Virus record (IMG/VR): IMGVR_UViG_3300037208_000053 | Location: 1-48,572 of that record | Direction: 5' to 3' (one strand) | From: a virus | Length of the DNA stretch: 48,572 nucleotides | Shown: positions 17,084-23,633 of the stretch, piece after piece | How positions within the stretch are numbered: position 1 is the first letter of the stretch | How the letters are laid out: each line of letters starts with the position of its first letter | Program-made: the position numbers and the translations under genes | Notes under the pieces: model-generated | Seen by the model: the letters and a program-made list of their open reading frames with translations, nothing else | Databases searched by the model: none | Told to the model about the DNA's origin: nothing

Positions 17084-17141
17084 ATCGCCCGTTCTGGGCG
17101 GGGGAGCGCCGCTCCCGCTAAGACCGTCCAGAACCGGCGAT
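17084..17141 (+). promoter_or_regulatory. Long two-tier hairpin upstream of a small plus-strand gene
   Basis: ATCGCCCGTTCTGG (17084-17097) pairs with CCAGAACCGGCGAT (17128-17141) at 13 of 14 positions. Inside it, GCGGGGGAGC pairs with GCTCCCGC. TTTTGCTTTC follows on the plus strand. This could be an attenuator or terminator-like leader for the gene at 17156, or a bidirectional insulator for the divergent transcripts. Confidence 0.6.
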
Positions 17142-17155
17142 TTTGCTTTCTCCCT

Positions 17156-17338
17156 GTGAAACTCACCCCCGAGGAGCAATCCGCCCAAATTTCCGAGCGC
17201 AACAAAGACCCGCGCTGGCAATGGAAGAAGTTCGCTCGCGGCGGGAAATCATCCGTTCTCAAGTCGATGGGCTTAATCAATCAGTCTAAACTCGACGCAC
17301 ACTTCAGCTTGGTCGCCACCTCAAAACCAATTTTATGA
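17156..17338 (+). CDS. Small basic hypothetical protein
   Basis: 60 residues from GTG 17156 (KLTPEEQSAQISERNKDPRW), Lys/Arg/Trp-rich, just after the hairpin. Its stop overlaps the next start (ATGA). The start is uncertain because the frame is open upstream to 17045, but the hairpin argues for the later start. Function unknown. Confidence 0.45.
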   Translation: MKLTPEEQSAQISERNKDPRWQWKKFARGGKSSVLKSMGLINQSKLDAHFSLVATSKPIL

Positions 17339-17598
17339 CCGCTACCGACATCATGGTGGCCGCGCATGGGAGTCCCGGTTCATTCCGGCGACGTGGCGCG
17401 TTACGTGCCCTAAAGGCCAAATTAAACCGCGCAATCCAGGTGGCATTGACTACTCCTTGCCTTTACCTCAGCCCTCAGTGGCAGCGCCGCCTTACCGCAC
17501 GCCTGCTCAACTACGCGCCCACCGAAGCTCTCCGTGGGTTATCTCCGGCCAGAGGACTAACCGTTGCTGTGTCCCTCGACACAACCGCCGCCCAATAG
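17335..17598 (+). CDS. Hypothetical protein
   Basis: 87 residues, coupled to the previous gene by ATGA. Basic (GSFRRRGALRALKAKLNRAI), with no recognised motif. Support is limited to the overlap and an open frame, so it may not be real. Confidence 0.35.
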   Translation: MTATDIMVAAHGSPGSFRRRGALRALKAKLNRAIQVALTTPCLYLSPQWQRRLTARLLNYAPTEALRGLSPARGLTVAVSLDTTAAQ

Positions 17599-17986
17599 TT
17601 ACCGGGCAACTGCACTGCGGGCCTGATAAGCCCTGAAAGCGGCGAAACCCCAAATTCGGGGCCATGCCATGTTTTAACACATCCAGCCTTCGAACAATCC
17701 CGCTGATTACCCATTCGAACAAACTCGGGTTTACAGACCAGAAAATTGACGGGATGGAACGTTGTTCCGACGGGGGTGCGCCGGGGACTTGTTTTCGACT
17801 CGGCGTGCCATGAGGCCGGTCCACACGATGCTGGACCTGCTTGGCAGCCTGCCCTCTGGACCATCAAGAGGCACGTCGTGGCCTTGGGGCAACCATAGCG
17901 GATTGGTCATGTATTGAGCATTACGCATAAGTGCCTATGGTTCAAGCATTTGCAATTGAATATAAGTGACATTGTGCGTCATTGTC
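17599..17986. other. Intergenic stretch without a convincing gene
   Basis: 388 bases between the end of the small plus-strand pair and the end of the minus-strand small terminase candidate. I see a short inverted repeat CCCC-AAATTC-GGGG at 17648-17661 and a direct repeat TTCGAACAA at 17689-17697 and 17714-17722. No terminator with a clear T run and no convincing coding frame are visible. Confidence 0.5.
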
Positions 17987-18568
17987 CTACTTCTGGACGG
18001 TCTTATCACTTGGCGCACTGTCTGTTATCTGCTTGGCTTGCACGTCCACGACCTGTCCAGTCTCAGGCTTGGCATAAGCAAGGTCAATCCAGACGTTCAC
18101 AGTGGTCGGCGCCTGGCTTGGTTGCTGGCTTGCGACCTGGGCTTGCTGCAATCCGAACCTTGATGGGTCCATGATGCCCAGGAGACGATCACTTGCGCGC
18201 CAATCCGCCCGCTTGTGATTGCCCGCACCGACAGAGCCGTCTTGGATGTTTTCGATGCAGGATTGGATGTGGGCCGCACGTACCCGAGCGAGGACCTCAT
18301 TATTCCTCCGTGCATTGTTTTGGACGAGTTTCCAGTTGAACCAGTTCTGGACCTTGATGCCAAGGTGGGCGCAGGCTTCCGTTTCGGTCATACGGCAGAC
18401 CGTAAGGAGCTTGGCTATGGATTCCGCGTCGGCGGGTGTGATGCGTCGTCTGGGGGCATTTGGTGGCGATTGTGGGGGCAATGGTTGGACGGGTGCGGTC
18501 TTGGTGCTCATGTTATTTGCAGACTTTGAAACGGTGTTTTCCGTAAACTCTCTCGCGTGTATGTACAT
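17987..18568 (-). CDS. Putative terminase small subunit / HTH protein
   Basis: 193 residues. After a Pro-rich N-terminus comes ITPADAESIAKLLTVCRMTE, TEACAHLGIKVQNWFNWK and a long helix with RVRAAHIQSCIENIQDG: an HTH followed by a helical oligomerisation region, as in small terminases. ATG 18568 is supported by a TAATG overlap with the upstream gene; ATG 18511 is an alternative. It is first in the minus direction before the terminase region, although two plus-strand genes intervene. Confidence 0.6.
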   Translation of the reverse strand: MYIHAREFTENTVSKSANNMSTKTAPVQPLPPQSPPNAPRRRITPADAESIAKLLTVCRMTETEACAHLGIKVQNWFNWKLVQNNARRNNEVLARVRAAHIQSCIENIQDGSVGAGNHKRADWRASDRLLGIMDPSRFGLQQAQVASQQPSQAPTTVNVWIDLAYAKPETGQVVDVQAKQITDSAPSDKTVQK

Positions 18569-18840
18569 TAGGACTTTTGGGAAAAGGCCATTTGAAAGTC
18601 TGCAAAGCCAGCAGGGTGGTTACCCGGGCGGGCGGCAATGCACCTCAGCCCGTAGTTACGCAAGAGGCGTTTGAGTGCGGCCCGCAAGCGTATTTCGGGG
18701 TTTGTGCGCCATCCTGAGCCGGTGGATTTCAGGGCAAGGAAGAAAACCTGCCCTTCAGTGTTGGGCGGCGGCTTCGGGGGGGCCAGGTAGTTCCCCGGCG
18801 CGGGCTCAAGCTCAAGGTAATACCGGGTCCGTGGATTCAT
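18568..18840 (-). CDS. Small hypothetical protein (RYYLELEP type)
   Basis: 90 residues from ATG 18840. The protein starts NPRTRYYLELEPAPGNYLAP. The C-terminal half, PEIRLRAALKRLLRNYGLRC, is helical and basic. I have the impression of similar small proteins in other phages but cannot name a family. It is the first minus-strand gene after the divergent control region and is coupled to the next. Confidence 0.6.
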   Translation of the reverse strand: MNPRTRYYLELEPAPGNYLAPPKPPPNTEGQVFFLALKSTGSGWRTNPEIRLRAALKRLLRNYGLRCIAARPGNHPAGFADFQMAFSQKS

Positions 18841-18862
18841 GGCTGTAGCCCTTGTCTGACGT

Positions 18863-18957
18863 ACATGGTCGCATGGTCCGCATGGTGTTTCCGTCTGTAC
18901 TGAGAAAATACTTTTATGTACTTCGTCAGAAAGACCGTGCTGACCGTGCGACCGTGC
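18863..18957. repeat. Mirrored triplets of an 8-bp repeat (iteron-like)
   Basis: ACATGGTC, GCATGGTC and GCATGGTG lie at 18863-18870, 18871-18878 and 18880-18887. In inverted orientation, GACCGTGC occurs three times at 18933-18940, 18942-18949 and 18950-18957. Repeat spacing is 8 and 9 bp on one side and 9 and 8 on the other. Flanking TCTGACG/CGTCAGA and TACAT/ATGTA are also inverted, so the whole block has two-fold symmetry about roughly 18907. Confidence 0.7.
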
Positions 18958-19016
18958 GTACCTGTCTTTCATATTTGGCGAAACGGTAGTCCTGTGCTGG
19001 TGAGAGTCAAGGCTAT

Positions 19017-19074
19017 TGGGTGAATACACCCAAAACAGGTGGGTGAAAGTCCCCAGTGTGGGTGAATACACCCA
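19017..19074. promoter_or_regulatory. Three operator-like palindromes TGGGTG-N4-CACCCA
   Basis: TGGGTGAATACACCCA occurs identically at 19017-19032 and 19059-19074, with a degenerate copy TGGGTGAAAGTCCCCA at 19040-19055. Arms are perfect in the outer copies. They lie between the origin-like repeats and the early promoter, where a regulator could control early genes. Confidence 0.7.
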
Positions 19075-19127
19075 GTCTCAAAACGGGACAGATTGGCAGA
19101 ATGCTGAGGTAAATCTCAGTTATTCGG

Positions 19128-19144
19128 TTGGCACGGCAATAGCT
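19128..19144 (+). promoter_or_regulatory. Sigma-54-like promoter for the early operon
   Basis: TTGGCACG-GCAA-TAGCT matches the -24/-12 consensus TTGGCACG-N4-TTGCT at all but one base. The conserved GG (19130-19131) and GC (19142-19143) are separated by exactly ten bases. Transcription would start near 19155, about 127 bases before the first early gene. I see no TTGACA/TATAAT alternative here. Confidence 0.55.
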
Positions 19145-19188
19145 TATGTGTGATTTAGATGAAGCAGCAAGAATCAAATCCTCAAACC

Positions 19189-19260
19189 CGTTGGCCGGCT
19201 GGCGCGTGTGCGCTGGGCTGCTTCATCTCTTCCCGCGTGTGCGAGTCGGCTGGCCAACCG
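19189..19260 (+). promoter_or_regulatory. Leader hairpin before the first early gene
   Basis: CGTTGGCCGGC at the left pairs with GCTGGCCAACCG at the right (19249-19260), allowing one mismatch. GCGTGTGCG is repeated directly on both sides of the loop. It falls in the predicted 5' leader of the early transcript. The order GTTGGCC...GGCCAAC is the reverse of an attC site, so it was not counted as one. Confidence 0.55.
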
Positions 19261-19281
19261 ATTGGAGAGACGAAAATAAAT

Positions 19282-19611
19282 ATGCAAACATACTCTGACT
19301 ACAGCGGTGACACCGGATTGGGCTTCGGAATCTCGTCGGACTACGAGGACGCGCCCGAACTCCGCAGAGCTTCGGACGTGGGGGGGTCTGAAATCTACTT
19401 CCGCTGCGATGACGACACCTGCGCCACTATCGAGTCGGAAATCGCCAGCGACGACCAATGCGGCCCAGACGATGACGGTCCTGACGGCTCGGATAGCGGC
19501 CTCACTCAATTCTGGGGGCATGTGGAGCGCGTGATCCGCGCCAACTGCGCCAAAGATGTGTGGGACAGCGAAGACGAAATGCTCAGCTTGGTCAACAAAA
19601 GAACAATATGA
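19282..19611 (+). CDS. Acidic early protein
   Basis: 109 residues from ATG 19282, preceded by GGAGAG. Strongly acidic (DDQCGPDDDGPDGSDSG), which may suggest a DNA mimic or an inhibitor of a host DNA-binding protein, though nothing specific is recognised. The frame is open upstream to 19159, but the leader hairpin and the ribosome site favour 19282. Its last codons lie in a 29-bp repeat and overlap the next start. Confidence 0.5.
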   Translation: MQTYSDYSGDTGLGFGISSDYEDAPELRRASDVGGSEIYFRCDDDTCATIESEIASDDQCGPDDDGPDGSDSGLTQFWGHVERVIRANCAKDVWDSEDEMLSLVNKRTI

Positions 19612-19616
19612 AAAAC
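19588..19616 (+). repeat. 29-bp exact direct repeat at a translation start, copy 1
   Basis: The 29 bases, containing GTCAACAAAAGAACAATATG, are identical to 21060-21088. In both copies the ATG starts a protein beginning MKN. A related leader, CAACAGAACAATACTATG, precedes the internal scaffold start at 6186. It may be a non-Shine-Dalgarno initiation signal or a recombination tract. Confidence 0.7.
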
Positions 19617-19685
19617 AAAATGACAGTGATGGAAGCGGGTCAGTTAGCGGACAAATGTGAAAAGCTTATTCCTCAAGAACGGTAA
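19608..19685 (+). CDS. Very small protein in early operon
   Basis: A 25-residue frame (MKNKMTVMEAGQLADKCEKL). It starts in an ATGA overlap and ends four bases before the next gene, filling the space exactly. Translation is plausible but unproven. Confidence 0.4.
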   Translation: MKNKMTVMEAGQLADKCEKLIPQER

Positions 19686-19689
19686 TGCT

Positions 19690-20010
19690 ATGAACACCTT
19701 ACCCCCATTTACCCCGACCCAGATTAGCCCTTCGCTTGAGTGGTATGCCTGCCCTGTGTGCGGGAACCGGTCTAATCTTCGGTGGACCGATGAATCCAGG
19801 AACGTGTATGTCCTGGGCTGCAACGCGGTTTGCGCTGCGCGGATGCTCAAGCTCAACTCGGATCGGATTGCGCGGGACTGCGAGCGCGGCCTGGGCTTGA
19901 TAGCCGCCGCTTGTCGCCCGGATTACCACGACGCGAAGCCGCCGCAATCGTGCGCGGACCTGCCGCAACACCTGACGCTTGACGGGGAGCCGTCGTTTAC
20001 GGAGTTATGA
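19690..20010 (+). CDS. Cys-rich zinc-finger-like early protein
   Basis: 106 residues from ATG 19690. ACPVCGNRSNL followed by LGCNAVCAARML gives four Cys for a zinc site, with further Cys in RDCE, AACR and QSCA. The end overlaps the next start. Probably a small metal-binding phage protein of unknown target. Confidence 0.55.
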   Translation: MNTLPPFTPTQISPSLEWYACPVCGNRSNLRWTDESRNVYVLGCNAVCAARMLKLNSDRIARDCERGLGLIAAACRPDYHDAKPPQSCADLPQHLTLDGEPSFTEL

Positions 20011-20291
20011 AAACCGTAGCCGAATTTATAGCCGACTGGAAAGTGTACGGCGACGAAAAGGAGTTCGTGGCCGCGCTTTGGCATTTTCAGTCAGAGTCTT
20101 ATGCGGCGGGTGTCGAGCGAGACCTCCAGGAAAGCGAACGTCTTCGGAAGGACCTTGAACTGGAAAGAATGAGGCTAGACTGGCTCGATTATCACTGCTC
20201 TTTTGTGGCCGACGATTGTTTTAACCTTGGGCCATTTAAGCCGGGCGAACTAAGGAAATTGGCGGATGCTGGCATGAAGGTGTCGGTGTAA
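20007..20291 (+). CDS. Hypothetical early protein
   Basis: 94 residues, ATGA-coupled. A helical centre with coiled-coil character (GVERDLQESERLRKDLELER) is followed by MRLDWLDYHCSF. This type of charged helix plus RLDWLD motif is frequent in small phage early proteins; the function is not known. Confidence 0.55.
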   Translation: MKTVAEFIADWKVYGDEKEFVAALWHFQSESYAAGVERDLQESERLRKDLELERMRLDWLDYHCSFVADDCFNLGPFKPGELRKLADAGMKVSV

Positions 20292-20293
20292 TT

Positions 20294-20353
20294 ATGAAAA
20301 GCGCCCCCTTCCTTGTTGGCCGTGCCAGGGTCATCACCTACGGCAAGCTATGA
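20294..20353 (+). CDS. 19-residue coupling peptide
   Basis: A short frame (MKSAPFLVGRARVITYGKL) starting two bases after the previous stop and ending in ATGA with the next start. It may exist only to keep ribosomes coupled through the gap. Weak evidence. Confidence 0.3.
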   Translation: MKSAPFLVGRARVITYGKL

Positions 20354-20559
20354 GCAGAAACCAACCTGAAACCGCAATCTCCCGTCGCCTCAAGCGGCTC
20401 GTTAAACCGTGTGGGAACTGCGGCAAAGCCCCAACCATAACGAGTGGCGTCGGCGGATGCTACGTGGCCTGTTTCGCAATCGGATGCCCCGGACCAAGAA
20501 CCGAGCGCCACAGGACGCGCTTTCAAGCCGTCGCAGAATGGAATGAAGAAACGGTCTAA
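20350..20559 (+). CDS. Lar-like zinc ribbon protein (restriction alleviation family)
   Basis: 69 residues with the order CGNCGKAPTI ... YVACFAIGCPGP ... RTRFQAVAEWNEE, matching the restriction-alleviation Lar pattern (C..CG..P, then y.V.C...C, then A...WN). Lar proteins relieve type I restriction in prophage Rac; other family members have unknown roles. A second Lar-like gene lies in the cassette array (32728-32982). Confidence 0.7.
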   Translation: MSRNQPETAISRRLKRLVKPCGNCGKAPTITSGVGGCYVACFAIGCPGPRTERHRTRFQAVAEWNEETV

Positions 20560-20579
20560 CTTGAGAAGGACTTGAAACC

Positions 20580-21014
20580 ATGACCACAGCAAAAGCAGTC
20601 ATTCAAGAATTGCGACAGATGGCCGATGGACGATACTTCGCAACCCATCGAAGTTCGTTGCTAACCGCAGCCGAGACTTTGGAGCTAATCAGTGCGCAGC
20701 TTGAAGAGTGGAAATCAGCCTTCCCTGGTAAGACTGTTGCGGAAATTACGCTTCTGCTGGCTACTTTCAAATGGGCGGTTAAGGCCAACGGCAGATTATT
20801 GGCCGAGAATGAACGATTACGCAGTCAACGACCGCTGACCTCCGAGGAAAAAGCCTGGGCCGAAAAGGCGTGGCAGGAATACAAGGCCAGCCCGCCCAAG
20901 GACGAAATCACCTGCATCAAATGCGGCTTTACCGTCTCGCGCCCAGTGGAAGGCAGGGTGCGCTCAAACTGCCAGACCTGTGGCGCTTCCTATGAACGCG
21001 AGGCATTCCTTTAA
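20580..21014 (+). CDS. Coiled-coil plus zinc-ribbon protein
   Basis: 144 residues. The N-terminal two thirds are helical (VKANGRLLAENERLRSQRPL). The C-terminus is a zinc ribbon, CIKCGFTVSRP ... CQTCGASYER. Likely an early regulatory or anti-host protein; unrecognised. Confidence 0.55.
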   Translation: MTTAKAVIQELRQMADGRYFATHRSSLLTAAETLELISAQLEEWKSAFPGKTVAEITLLLATFKWAVKANGRLLAENERLRSQRPLTSEEKAWAEKAWQEYKASPPKDEITCIKCGFTVSRPVEGRVRSNCQTCGASYEREAFL

Positions 21015-21059
21015 CCCCTTTCAAGATGATCAAGCTCACCTATGACTGCCGGCCAAGTA

Positions 21060-21088
21060 TTGGTCAACAAAAGAACAATATGAAAAAC
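21060..21088 (+). repeat. 29-bp exact direct repeat at a translation start, copy 2
   Basis: Identical to 19588-19616, again ending just after an ATG that begins MKN. The duplication of leader plus start codon suggests the leader is functional or that these genes were shuffled by recombination in the leader. Confidence 0.7.
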
Positions 21089-21385
21089 GAAACTCAAAGC
21101 TACCTGTGCCGGCCTTGCAAGGGGTCTGGTAAAATCAGCAAGGATATTTGTCCCGCGTGCCACGGCACGGGATACACGCAATCCGAATCCGCCCCGGCGC
21201 AAGCGGAGGCGCTGACTACTGGCTACAGCGTGAAAATGATTAAGGACGGCAACTGTTATCAGATTCAGAAAGTGGGTTGCCATTACGTCATTCTAATCCT
21301 GGGCGATGACGGGACATTGGCTGATTGGTTAGTGCGGCGATACGCCACTTTACGGGCAGCCCGAAAGGCGGTTGAAATCCTGTGA
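21080..21385 (+). CDS. DnaJ-type zinc-finger protein
   Basis: 101 residues from ATG 21080 in the repeated leader; 21026 is an upstream in-frame ATG. Two CxxCxGxG motifs, CRPCKGSGKI and CPACHGTGY, form the DnaJ-like zinc centre. A C-terminal alpha/beta part ends in RRYATLRAARKAVEIL. Similar motifs recur in the cassette region. Role unknown. Confidence 0.6.
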   Translation: MKNETQSYLCRPCKGSGKISKDICPACHGTGYTQSESAPAQAEALTTGYSVKMIKDGNCYQIQKVGCHYVILILGDDGTLADWLVRRYATLRAARKAVEIL

Positions 21386-21672
21386 AGATTTGCAAAGTCT
21401 ATTTGCGCCAGAGCGGACCGGACACTTTCCGCGTTGCTCGATTCAGCAACACGACACAGCTATCAGTTGGAATGGAAGTCCCCCGCGAACGTGTTGCGGA
21501 ATGGTGTACCATGAAACGGGTGAACGTTGACATCATCGGCATGGTAGAAGATGAAACGGAAGAGACGCTGGAATTGCCTCCGGTCACCTCGAAAGACGTG
21601 CAACGCGTAGATGCTTTGCAGTTAGCAGCGCAAACAATGCAGGATACTGGCCCCGGCGAGAATCCCTTTTGA
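21382..21672 (+). CDS. Hypothetical early protein
   Basis: 96 residues from GTG 21382 in a GTGA overlap. KICKVYLRQSGPDTFRVARF indicates a small beta-rich start; the end is acidic. No family recognised. Confidence 0.5.
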   Translation: MKICKVYLRQSGPDTFRVARFSNTTQLSVGMEVPRERVAEWCTMKRVNVDIIGMVEDETEETLELPPVTSKDVQRVDALQLAAQTMQDTGPGENPF

Positions 21673-21682
21673 AAGGCTAACC

Positions 21683-21958
21683 ATGAAACGCAAATTGAAG
21701 ATTGAAGCAGATTCGGATTGCAGCAAACGCTACAAGCACTGCCCGCCGTCTAAGGTTAGACTCAAAGGCCAGTGGTTGCGCCAGCTTGGATTTGAGCCGG
21801 GGCAGTACGTGGAATTGACCGTAATCAGCCGAGGCGTGTTGGAATTACGCCTCTGCTGTTCCAATCCTGCCACACCATCGGCTGAATTTGGAATTGCAGC
21901 CATGCGGCTCGATCACGCTATCGCGGCTGATGAGGCGCGTCGAAAGGCGGGACTGTGA
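21683..21958 (+). CDS. SymE-like (AbrB-fold) protein
   Basis: 91 residues. PPSKVRLKGQWLRQLGFEPG followed by QYVELTVISRGVLELRL matches the core of SymE toxins (P.i.L.G.WL...GF..G..v.v.v..g.l.i), which have an AbrB-like fold. A helical tail is added. No antisense RNA or antitoxin partner is evident, so it could be a regulator rather than a toxin. Its stop overlaps the AAA+ gene start. Confidence 0.65.
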   Translation: MKRKLKIEADSDCSKRYKHCPPSKVRLKGQWLRQLGFEPGQYVELTVISRGVLELRLCCSNPATPSAEFGIAAMRLDHAIAADEARRKAGL

Positions 21959-22575
21959 GCGCGCAACCATCGGCATTCATTCCTCGCGTCCCAGGGGACT
22001 TCATTGGTCCGGCGGGCAAGCTGGCCCGGCTGTTGGAAAGCAAGGCGAACGCGCTACGCGCCAGCGGCGCTTGCTGCAAGTTGCTGCTCTACGGCGAGCC
22101 GGGAGTTGCGAAAACGCGGCTTGCTGAGATGCTGGCGGGCATGTTGGCGGGCCACTCTTCGCAGGTTCAGAGCATAAACGGGCGCTCTGTCACCGTTGAA
22201 TGCATCCGGCAATGGCAAGAGGAAGCGCACTATCGCGGAATGAATGGAGGGTATTGCGTACGAATCATAAACGAGGGCGACACCATACCACCAGCGGCTC
22301 AGGATTTGCTGCTCACGTATCTGGATGAACTGCCCGATTGGCGCTGTGTTGTGATTACGTGCAACGCGGGATTGGAATGCCTGAGCAAGCGGTTTCAAAG
22401 CCGGTTCCAGCAATTCATGGTGAAGCTTCCAAGCGCTGGCGAGATTGCGGAATTGCTCAAACGCTTTGGACTAAACGGTCACGCGGATACCATCGCGCAA
22501 CGGTGTGCGGGCAATGTGCGCTCGGCGCTATTGGACGCGCAAAGCGTGTTGGATGCCAAGGCAATGGAAAGCTGA
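21955..22575 (+). CDS. AAA+ ATPase (clamp-loader/RuvB-like)
   Basis: 206 residues from GTG 21955. Walker A is LLLYGEPGVAKTRLAEMLAG, a Walker B-like strand is CVRIINEGDTIPP, sensor 1 is WRCVVITCNAG, and an arginine-finger-like SKRFQSRFQQF follows. A short lid domain ends the protein (CAGNVRSALLDAQSVLDA). The architecture resembles clamp-loader small subunits. It is the only replication-type motor in the genome, so it may help load host replication proteins. Confidence 0.75.
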   Translation: MSAQPSAFIPRVPGDFIGPAGKLARLLESKANALRASGACCKLLLYGEPGVAKTRLAEMLAGMLAGHSSQVQSINGRSVTVECIRQWQEEAHYRGMNGGYCVRIINEGDTIPPAAQDLLLTYLDELPDWRCVVITCNAGLECLSKRFQSRFQQFMVKLPSAGEIAELLKRFGLNGHADTIAQRCAGNVRSALLDAQSVLDAKAMES

Positions 22576-22610
22576 GTCTTTCCCGTTCTGCTCCCGCGCT
22601 CAGCAACGCG
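22576..22610 (+). other. Hairpin after the AAA+ gene
   Basis: CTGCTCCCGCG and CGCGAGGGCAG flank an eight-base loop and pair at 9 of 11 positions. No T run follows, so this is probably a processing or pause structure rather than a terminator. Confidence 0.4.
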
Positions 22611-22677
22611 AGGGCAGACCGGGGGAAACCCTATCGGCCCCGGATTGCAGGGGTAAACGATTCTGAAATTGAGATTA

Positions 22678-23000
22678 TGAAAAACGAAATTAAAACCGAA
22701 TCCTCCCCGGCGCCAGCGGGCGGACACGACGCAACTCCGTGGGTCGGTTCCGACACCCCGGAAACCGACCAAGCGGAGGCGCTGCCTATTGGCTTCTGGT
22801 CGTGCGCGACCGTGACGGGCGAATTTGCGCGAAGGCTCGAGCGCGAGCGCGACTCCCTGCTGGCCGAGCGCGACCGGCTGAAGCTGTTATTGAAATTCGC
22901 CGCTGATCGCCTGCGTTGCGCAAACCTGGTGCGAACACGGAAGCAGGGCCAGCTTGCAACCGGCGATCTGGAAGCCGCCCTCTCGGAAGGGGGTAAGTAA
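22678..23000 (+). CDS. Hypothetical early protein
   Basis: 107 residues. It begins MKNEIKTES like other early proteins here. A low-complexity N-terminus is followed by a coiled coil (FARRLERERDSLLAERDRLK). Its segment QAEALPIGF shares a 15-nt stretch with QAEALTTGY in the gene at 21080. Its stop overlaps the next start as TAATG. Confidence 0.55.
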
Positions 23001-23320
23001 TGGTCTCCTCCCCCGTCAAGCGTGTCAGCGTCGAACCCTTGGACGGCTCATTCGGTGCCGACCGTGGCCGCAGAATTGTAGTTGCGTTCGTTCCTGGCCG
23101 CGAGGGCATTCCCGACCGTCTGGAACTTCGCCCGCTCGGAACCCGCCGCGCCGAAAGCCTGGCTGTGGTTGACGTGTACCGCTACGCCCTCCGCTGCCGC
23201 GTGGGCCGCGACCTCCTGGAGAGAGCCCGCGCCCGCAAAGCAGCCAAGGCTGTGAGGCTCGCCGCCCAGCGCCAGCAACGGGCCGAGCGCCGGCTGGTAA
23301 TAACTAAGAAATTGGAGTAG
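23000..23320 (+). CDS. Basic hypothetical protein
   Basis: 106 residues with a strong ribosome site (GGGGG) inside the end of the previous gene. Beta-rich N-terminus (VVAFVPGREGIPDRLELRPL), then a very basic Ala/Arg helix (KAAKAVRLAAQRQQRAERRL). Possibly nucleic-acid binding; unrecognised. Confidence 0.55.
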   Translation: MVSSPVKRVSVEPLDGSFGADRGRRIVVAFVPGREGIPDRLELRPLGTRRAESLAVVDVYRYALRCRVGRDLLERARARKAAKAVRLAAQRQQRAERRLVITKKLE

Positions 23321-23327
23321 ATTGATT

Positions 23328-23633
23328 ATGAATCAAGCAGCAAATGTTCTCACGGTAGCCAACACCATCGCGGAGCAGATTGGCTCCCGGGCGTTCTTTA
23401 TGATGGGCACGCGGCAGAAGTGGGGGGATGCTGATTCCCTGCGCTTCGACATTCGCGGCAGCGTGCGGGGGAACAAGGTCGTCGTGACTCTTGACGCTTC
23501 CGACACCTACACTGTGCAGCTTTTCAAAACTCGCGGCCTGGCCTCGCGCCTGGTGGTTGAGAACAGCGGTGTTTACAACGATGGCCTGCGGCAAGTGATT
23601 GAGGGAATGACGGGACTCGCGCTAAGCCTATGA
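23328..23633 (+). CDS. Hypothetical early protein
   Basis: 101 residues from ATG 23328 with TTGGAG upstream. A helix (VLTVANTIAEQIGSRAFFMM) and beta strands (KVVVTLDASDTYTVQLFKTR) give a compact alpha/beta fold. This looks like a conserved phage small protein, but I cannot name the family. Confidence 0.6.
   Translation: MNQAANVLTVANTIAEQIGSRAFFMMGTRQKWGDADSLRFDIRGSVRGNKVVVTLDASDTYTVQLFKTRGLASRLVVENSGVYNDGLRQVIEGMTGLALSL

Larger units (their letters stand above)
18841..19127. promoter_or_regulatory. Divergent control region (possible replication origin)
   Basis: This non-coding region separates all minus late genes from all plus early genes. It is packed with symmetric sites: mirrored triple repeats (18863-18957), three operator copies (19017-19074) and the palindrome CTGAG-GTAAAT-CTCAG (19104-19119). 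Arrays like these are seen at phage origins and at lysis/lysogeny switches. No repressor or initiator gene could be named. Confidence 0.6.

Noticed and set aside
19189-19260. Hairpin considered as another attC site
   Set aside because: The boxes are in the order GTTGGCC...GGCCAAC, opposite to RYYYAAC...GTTRRRY, and no gene tail or in-frame Asn is associated.
22338-23000. 220-residue frame spanning the AAA+ gene end and the next gene
   Set aside because: Its first half overlaps the AAA+ C-terminus out of frame; only the part from ATG 22678 has its own leader and coupling.
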